A stretch of 18,936 nt of DNA. Source: Holosporaceae bacterium UBA3830. GTDB taxonomy: Bacteria; Pseudomonadota; Alphaproteobacteria; UBA3830. Positions 15,681-18,936 of this stretch are shown in pieces. The position numbers and the translations under genes were made by a program. The stretch covers positions 1 to 18,936 of the forward strand of contig DGIE01000032.1 of the NCBI GenBank assembly GCA_002393025.1, written 5' to 3'. Each line of letters starts with the position of its first letter. Position 1 is the first letter of the stretch. The notes under the pieces are model-generated. The model ran no database searches and was not told the origin of the DNA. It was given only the letters and a program-made list of their open reading frames with translations.

Positions 15681-16121
15681 TTAACTCGCAACTCCGAAAA
15701 ACTTTAACCCATTCCACTTTGTTCCGGTAATTTTGTTAGCGATCGCAGAAAGCGACTTAAAAACATCACCTTCATAAGCGAATCCGTCATCAACAACCAA
15801 CACTTCGTAAGTCTTATCGTGATATTCTTTGGTGATTTTCGTACCGATCTGAGGATCAAACTTCTTTCGCTTCTTTTTATCGATTAGGGATGTCTTCTTG
15901 GCTTTCTCCCTGATTTTGGATTCAGTAACAGGATCGACTCCACCATAAACCTGCTCTTGGATCTTGTAAGCGATTTTTGCGATTATATGCTGACGACTAG
16001 AAACTTCAGGTTTGTAGTCAAAAAACTTATCCCACATGCTTAGCAACGAGTCCTCATTCATACTCTGCAGCGCAATGATTTGCTTGATTATGCTCAGATC
16101 ATTTTTAGTATTCGGAATCAT
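15681..16121 (-). CDS. DUF2924 family protein, partner gene of the serine recombinase
   Basis: 146 residues from the ATG at 16121, with GGAGAAG five bases before it; an ATG at 16184 has no ribosome site and adds an uncharacteristic N-terminus. The family signature is visible at the C-terminal end: GTKITKEYHDKTYEVLVVDDGFAYEG, then SLSAIANKITGTKWNGLKFFG (given here as motif landmarks, in that order around residues 93-143). DUF2924 proteins regularly precede serine recombinases in Alphaproteobacteria and resemble small DNA-binding proteins, but their activity is not known to me. It is the first gene of the cassette; the recombinase follows after two bases. It diverges from the tail-gene remnant on the other strand, 70 bases away. 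Confidence 0.85.
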   Translation of the reverse strand: MIPNTKNDLSIIKQIIALQSMNEDSLLSMWDKFFDYKPEVSSRQHIIAKIAYKIQEQVYGGVDPVTESKIREKAKKTSLIDKKKRKKFDPQIGTKITKEYHDKTYEVLVVDDGFAYEGDVFKSLSAIANKITGTKWNGLKFFGVAS

Positions 16122-16179
16122 ATTACTTCTCCAACGGGTCAATATTGTTGATGCTATTACCCCTCCAAACCCGAGATAA

Positions 16180-16930
16180 GTCAAGTCGGTAATGGAGATT
16201 TCTTTGAACGGAGCAAGACGAATCGTAAAGATTCACGGAAACGCTGCGCCGAAAGCTATTAGGTCACAAAAAACTCAATCTAACGAAGGCACTATTTCGA
16301 AATTCATATCAGATGCAGCAAGTGCTTTGGGGTTTTCTTCAAAGACCTCAGACTCAGCAAATAATATTGAGCTCAAGGATAATCCTCAAATTGCAGAGAG
16401 CAACATGAGCTATGTGACGCGATTAGTGAACAAAATCGGGGCGATGGTAAAGCCGACAGATGAAAAAATTGTTATGGCTGAAAATATGTCGGGGGAAGTC
16501 AGCGAGTGGAAAAACTCTCCCGACTAAATATATAGAAGCCAAAGACGTAGCCAGTTACGACTGCATATTTAGAGAAACTGAAACCAAAGGAACAAAGGGA
16601 ACAGTTTTTGCTTGCTGGTACGATCGAAAAACCGGGAAATACAATTTAGAAAAAGCCGGCAGCGGAGATCCTGAAACAGAAATCAAAGAAATATTTGCAA
16701 CCAAAGAACAGGCAGTAGCCGCGGCAAAAGCCAGATTGAAACAAACAGAGAAAACCAACAAGACGATGAGATTTACTATCGAAGGGCGCACTGATTTGTT
16801 TGCGGAAAGTCCACTGGTTTTGAAGGGATTCAGTGAAAAAGTTCCAACAAAATGGACTATTCAAAAAGTAAATCATTCGTTAGGTGCTAACGGATTTACA
16901 ACGAATCTGGAATGTTGTGGATCGATTTAG
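16180..16930 (+). pseudogene. Phage late control gene D (gpD-type tail protein), 5'-truncated and frameshifted
   Basis: The gpD family forms part of the tail hub/spike of contractile-tail phages. Two overlapping frames together give a gpD C-terminal two-thirds. Frame one (16192-16527) has the QKT..EGTISKF, QIAESNMSYVTRL and GAMVKPTDEKIVMAE landmarks. Frame two (entered near 16490) has GKSASGKTLPT, FACWYDRKTGKY, ATKEQAVAAAKARL, then VLKGFSEKVPTKW and VNHSLGANGFTTNLEC. The frames join if one G is removed from the five-G run at 16491-16495. About 250 residues remain, against a usual 330-400; the N-terminus is missing, and a stop at 16177 closes the frame just where the recombinase cassette begins. 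The break may be real decay or a homopolymer error; the missing N-terminus is real either way. Confidence 0.75.
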
Positions 16931-16977
16931 GCACAAGTGATTACCTCTTAAACGAAAAAATAGAAGAAGGAAAGGAA

Positions 16978-17510
16978 ATGTACAGCAAGAAATTTGAAAA
17001 AGCATTTGAATATGTAATCCAAAATGAAGGGGGTTATGTTTTCGATAAAAATGATCCAGGTGGAGAAACCAAATTCGGAATCACAAAAAAGAGCTATCAT
17101 GCCTTAAATATCAGAGATTTAACGCTCGAAGACGCGAAAAAAATCTACTATTCGAGACTTCTGGCAGAAGGGAAGATTCGAGGAAATTTCGGATAATTTG
17201 GTCGCAACGCAAGTCTTTGATTTATCAGTAAATTTAGGAATGCGAGCTGCTGTAATCGTTTTACAGAGGGGGGGGGTGCGATCAGTGGGTATAAATCCTG
17301 GAAGACGGTTTGATGGGTCCTCAGACGCTTTCTGCGGTGTCGAATTCTGAGCCGCGTAGCTTGTTGGCAGCAACTAAATCAGAGTCAGCAGGATATTATC
17401 GACAGATCGCAGCGAAAAGTCCAAGTCAGCAGAAATTTTTAAAGGGATGGCTTAATAGAGCCTACAAGGTAATTTTAGGAGGAAAAAATGGATTTAAAAT
17501 CTTTATTTGA
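16978..17510 (+). pseudogene. GH108 endolysin (phage lysozyme) broken by frameshifts
   Basis: An N-acetylmuramidase-type phage lysin. The start is the ATG at 16978 with GAAGGAAAGGA before it. The GH108 landmarks EGGYVFDKNDPGGETKFGIT, with its catalytic Glu, and LTLEDAKKIYY are in the first frame. An extra base near 17176 moves the match to a second frame (DNLVATQVFDLSVNLG, LQR). Around a nine-G run (17268-17276) and again near 17295-17300 the frame changes to a third, which carries EDGLMGPQTLSAV and the C-terminal peptidoglycan-binding region ESAGYYRQIAAKSP ... FLKGWLNRA. All parts of a normal lysin of about 170 residues are present, but at least two or three indels break it. The last frame overlaps the next gene by 23 bases, a normal lysis-gene layout. 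Confidence 0.8.
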
Positions 17511-17649
17511 GAGCGACAACTTGAAGGGAGTAATAGCTGTCATTGCAGCAGTCGTGATTTACTACACCCCGAGCCATGTGGATTTGGTGATAGAGTCCCT
17601 ACTCGCTATGTTCGGTATTCAAAAATTGGTATTGAAAGAGAAGGAGTGA
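17488..17649 (+). CDS. Small membrane protein, holin-like, at the end of the prophage remnant
   Basis: 53 residues (MDLKSLFESDNLKGVIAVI...), starting at ATG 17488 with a near-perfect TTAGGAGG six bases upstream. Residues about 14-25 (VIAVIAAVVIYY) form one membrane-spanning helix; a second, weaker hydrophobic helix is at about 33-47, and the tail is KEKE. Position right after the endolysin and size suggest a holin or lysis accessory protein, which would permeabilise the inner membrane for the lysin, but there is no diagnostic motif. The frame is intact, unlike the two phage genes before it. Its stop codon directly abuts the stop codon of the convergent toxin gene. Confidence 0.6.
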   Translation: MDLKSLFESDNLKGVIAVIAAVVIYYTPSHVDLVIESLLAMFGIQKLVLKEKE

Positions 17650-17907
17650 TCAGTTATAAACACAACCTCGAGCGGCGATTCGTACAACTACAACAGTGAC
17701 AGCTTCTTCCTCAACTTTGTAGATTACTCGATAGTCCCCGAATCTCATTCTAAAATAGCCCTTCCAGTTGCAGACTAAGGGCTTAAATCTATATGGTGTT
17801 TCAGACAACCGTTCTTCTATGGCTTTCAAAATAGAATTGCGCAAGTTTCGAGGCAGTTTAGCGAGTTGCTTCAATGCGTCTTCAGTTAATCTAATCTGGT
17901 AACGCAT
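17650..17907 (-). CDS. RelE/ParE-family toxin
   Basis: 85 residues. The fold signature is clear: an N-terminal strand RYQIRLTEDALKQLAKL, a helix pair with LRNSILKAIEERL, then GYFRMRFGDYRVIYKV (Arg and Tyr in the usual places) and the final strand TVVVVRIAARG with a Tyr near the C-terminus. RelE-type members cut mRNA in the ribosome; ParE-type members poison gyrase, and the sequence does not decide between them. It overlaps the antitoxin by 17 bases, antitoxin first, as is normal for these pairs. The usual terminal His of RelE enzymes is not obvious (AARGCVYN), so activity may be reduced or of the ParE type. Confidence 0.88.
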   Translation of the reverse strand: MRYQIRLTEDALKQLAKLPRNLRNSILKAIEERLSETPYRFKPLVCNWKGYFRMRFGDYRVIYKVEEEAVTVVVVRIAARGCVYN

Positions 17908-18136
17908 CTAAATACTTTCTGGCTTCATCGAGAGAAACAGTTTTTTTGTCAGAAATATCGCCCATTTCGTTGATTAGTTTTACATAATAAGCATCTTCAT
18001 CATCTTCGATTCTACGGCGAATTAAGTCGGCACAAATCTTGGACACGGAAGTCTTAGCATTTCTCGCCATCTGCTTAACTAGCTCTAAAGTGAAGCCATC
18101 AAGAGCAATATTTACGCGCTGTTCAATAGTAGCCAT
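17891..18136 (-). CDS. Ribbon-helix-helix antitoxin of the RelE pair
   Basis: 81 residues, ATG at 18136 with GAGGTG five bases upstream. The N-terminal half (3-45) is a ribbon-helix-helix type DNA-binding region: RVNIALDGFTLELVKQMARNA, a loop, then SVSKICADLIRRRI. The C-terminal half is acidic and would wrap around the toxin (EDDEDAYYVKLI, SLDEARKYLDALPD). RHH antitoxins neutralise the toxin and repress their own promoter as a complex; a 14-base perfect palindrome sits between -35 and -10 upstream. The pair lies at the edge of a decayed prophage, a common place for such addiction modules. Confidence 0.85.
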   Translation of the reverse strand: MATIEQRVNIALDGFTLELVKQMARNAKTSVSKICADLIRRRIEDDEDAYYVKLINEMGDISDKKTVSLDEARKYLDALPD

Positions 18137-18159
18137 ATGTCACCTCATTACTTAATTTT

Positions 18160-18188
18160 ATAGTATCACTAGTGATAAAGTTTGTCAA
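18160..18188 (-). promoter_or_regulatory. Promoter and palindromic operator of the toxin-antitoxin pair
   Basis: On the minus strand, a perfect -35 TTGACA (18188-18183) and a -10 TACTAT (18165-18160) are 17 bases apart. The perfect palindrome TATCACTAGTGATA (18164-18177) fills the spacer and touches the -10, which is where an autorepressing RHH antitoxin complex would bind. Confidence 0.75.
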
Positions 18189-18209
18189 GTTTTTATATCC
18201 TATAATCAC

Positions 18210-18563
18210 TTACAGCACCTGCAACTTTATAGCAGGCACAGTCTTCCGACCATAAACCAAATTGGCTTTTGTTAATCCGCAAACCTTGCATCCGAGAGCT
18301 TCAAAAGCTTCAAGAGTATTTGTGATACCTGAAGCAGTGTTGGAAATAGAAAATTCCTTGATGCCATTCTTTTTGAATGCGTCTACAATTGGTGCGATGT
18401 CTTTTGACCAAATCGCTCTATCAAAATTGATTAAAGGATTTTTATTTTCGATGCTGTCTTCATACGCCATAATAAGAGTGCGGTTTATGTTTGAACTAAT
18501 TTTACCGTTTTCGGTCAAGATTTTATCGAATTCTTCAACGCGGTAATTTATAATCTCGTTCAT
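18210..18563 (-). CDS. Small conserved hypothetical protein
   Basis: 117 residues beginning MNEIINYRVEEFDKIL, ATG at 18563 with AGAGGA seven bases upstream. The sequence alternates helices and strands (INRTLIMAYEDSI, RAIWSKDIAPIVDAFKKNG, EFSISNTASGITNTLEAFEALG) and ends VPAIKLQVL. No signal peptide or membrane segment. From memory it resembles a small family of uncharacterised proteins seen on Firmicutes mobile elements (MNEIINYR start, WDxDI, LxxFExxG, PAIK end), which would suggest horizontal transfer; I cannot name the family with certainty. It is probably transcribed alone, with a TTGACT-like -35 at 18621-18616 overlapping an inverted repeat. Function unknown. Confidence 0.75.
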   Translation of the reverse strand: MNEIINYRVEEFDKILTENGKISSNINRTLIMAYEDSIENKNPLINFDRAIWSKDIAPIVDAFKKNGIKEFSISNTASGITNTLEAFEALGCKVCGLTKANLVYGRKTVPAIKLQVL

Positions 18564-18590
18564 AATAAGTTCCTCTAATTTCAGTGTGTG

Positions 18591-18629
18591 TATATATCAC
18601 TTAGGTTGAGGGATAAGTCAACTAAAATT
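18591..18629 (-). promoter_or_regulatory. Candidate promoter with inverted repeat, upstream of the hypothetical gene
   Basis: On the minus strand, TTGACT (18621-18616) is followed after 18 bases by ATATAT (18597-18592). TTAGGTTGA (18601-18609) and TCAACTAA (18618-18625) form an imperfect inverted repeat that overlaps the -35, a plausible repressor site. Confidence 0.35.
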
Positions 18630-18685
18630 ATCCAAAAAGTAAAAGAGGATAACGGCTCGAATCTGAGGAACGCAAGGCTTTTGTA

Positions 18686-18714
18686 CCTAGCAAGAGAAAA
18701 ATAAGTGTGCTAGG
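18686..18714. promoter_or_regulatory. 7-bp inverted repeat upstream of the HU gene
   Basis: CCTAGCA (18686-18692) and TGCTAGG (18708-18714) are exact reverse complements, separated by 15 bases, and end 23 bases before the HU ATG. This could be an operator or an mRNA hairpin next to the ribosome site. No clear -35/-10 pair was found nearby. Confidence 0.4.
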
Positions 18715-18737
18715 ATGATCAAAAATTTGGAGGAATC

Positions 18738-18936
18738 ATGAATAAAAAAGAGATTGTAGCTGAAATAGCAGAAAAAACAGGGTTAGCGCAAAAGGATGCT
18801 CACGCCTTTTTAGATGGCTTTGTCGAGGTTGTGAAGGAAGCCATAGGGAAAGGTGAAGATGTTTCTATAGTAGACTTTGGACAGTTCTGTGTCGCAGAAA
18901 GAGCAGCACGGAGAGCCAGAGATTTTAGGACCGGCA
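18738..18936 (+). CDS. HU-family DNA-binding protein (3' end outside window)
   Basis: The first 66 residues of a histone-like HU/IHF family protein, which bends and compacts DNA. The start ATG has GGAGG five bases upstream. Family features are MNKKEIVAEIAEKTGLAQKDA, the FLDGFVEVVKEAI helix, then GEDVSIVDFGQFCVAERAAR, where the usual reading is VxLxGFGxF. The segment RRARDFRTG occupies the place of the normal RxGRNPxTG at the tip of the DNA-binding arm, so the arm is slightly unusual (Asp-Phe in place of Asn-Pro). The window ends inside the arm. It is probably a single-gene unit. Confidence 0.9.
   Translation, partial: MNKKEIVAEIAEKTGLAQKDAHAFLDGFVEVVKEAIGKGEDVSIVDFGQFCVAERAARRARDFRTG

Noticed and set aside
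16460..16527. Programmed ribosomal frameshift joining the two gpD frames
   Set aside because: I know of no programmed shift in gpD, the N-terminus is missing and the next phage gene is also frameshifted, so decay or read error is simpler.
1..18936. CRISPR array or direct-repeat/spacer structure
   Set aside because: No set of regularly spaced short direct repeats with unique spacers was found; the repeats seen are coding (ankyrin, lipase) or single pairs.

Overview
The window looks like chromosome or plasmid from an AT-rich, host-associated bacterium, most likely an alphaproteobacterium of the Holosporales/Rickettsiales-like endosymbiont kind. The evidence is a DUF2924 / serine recombinase / HTH cassette typical of Alphaproteobacteria, ankyrin repeats, secreted lipase-like proteins, decayed prophage genes and a toxin-antitoxin pair. 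This placement is inference; there is no rRNA or other marker.

Layout. (1) 2-2557 (+): the 3' part, or all, of a nonribosomal peptide synthetase-type gene with adenylation, carrier and thioesterase domains; its frame stays open to the window edge. (2) 2702-3952 (-): an AAA/DUF4143 ATPase. (3) 3953-5033: a gene-poor, repeat-bearing stretch around tRNA-Val(CAC). (4) 5034-7592 (+): a secreted 852-residue protein with peptidoglycan-binding-like modules, a DUF1906 glycoside-hydrolase-like domain, an unrecognised 280-residue C-terminal region and a terminal membrane segment. (5) 12477-7703 (-): a compact four-gene operon whose products all carry signal peptides: an intact class 3 lipase, a protein of unknown fold, an ankyrin protein sharing a domain with it, and a lipase relative that has lost its nucleophile. 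A promoter and a terminator can be proposed for it. (6) 12755-13921 (-): a second, divergent DUF4143 ATPase. (7) 14024-17649: a prophage remnant. The recombinase cassette on the minus strand abuts a 5'-truncated, frameshifted tail gene (gpD type), a frameshifted GH108 endolysin and an intact holin-like small protein on the plus strand. (8) 17650-18136 (-): a RelE/RHH toxin-antitoxin pair with a palindromic operator inside its promoter. (9) 18210-18563 (-): a small conserved hypothetical gene, followed by the 5' part of an HU gene at 18738 (+).

The most interesting part is the 5.0-12.5 kb block. It encodes a set of secreted proteins with related signal-peptide ends, one active and one apparently dead lipase, and a shared undescribed domain, facing a secreted cell-wall-type protein with a membrane tail. 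I read it as a candidate secreted effector or toxin locus of a symbiont. The synthetase is the second point of interest: its thioesterase appears to have a Cys-Asn-His triad in place of Ser-Asp-His.
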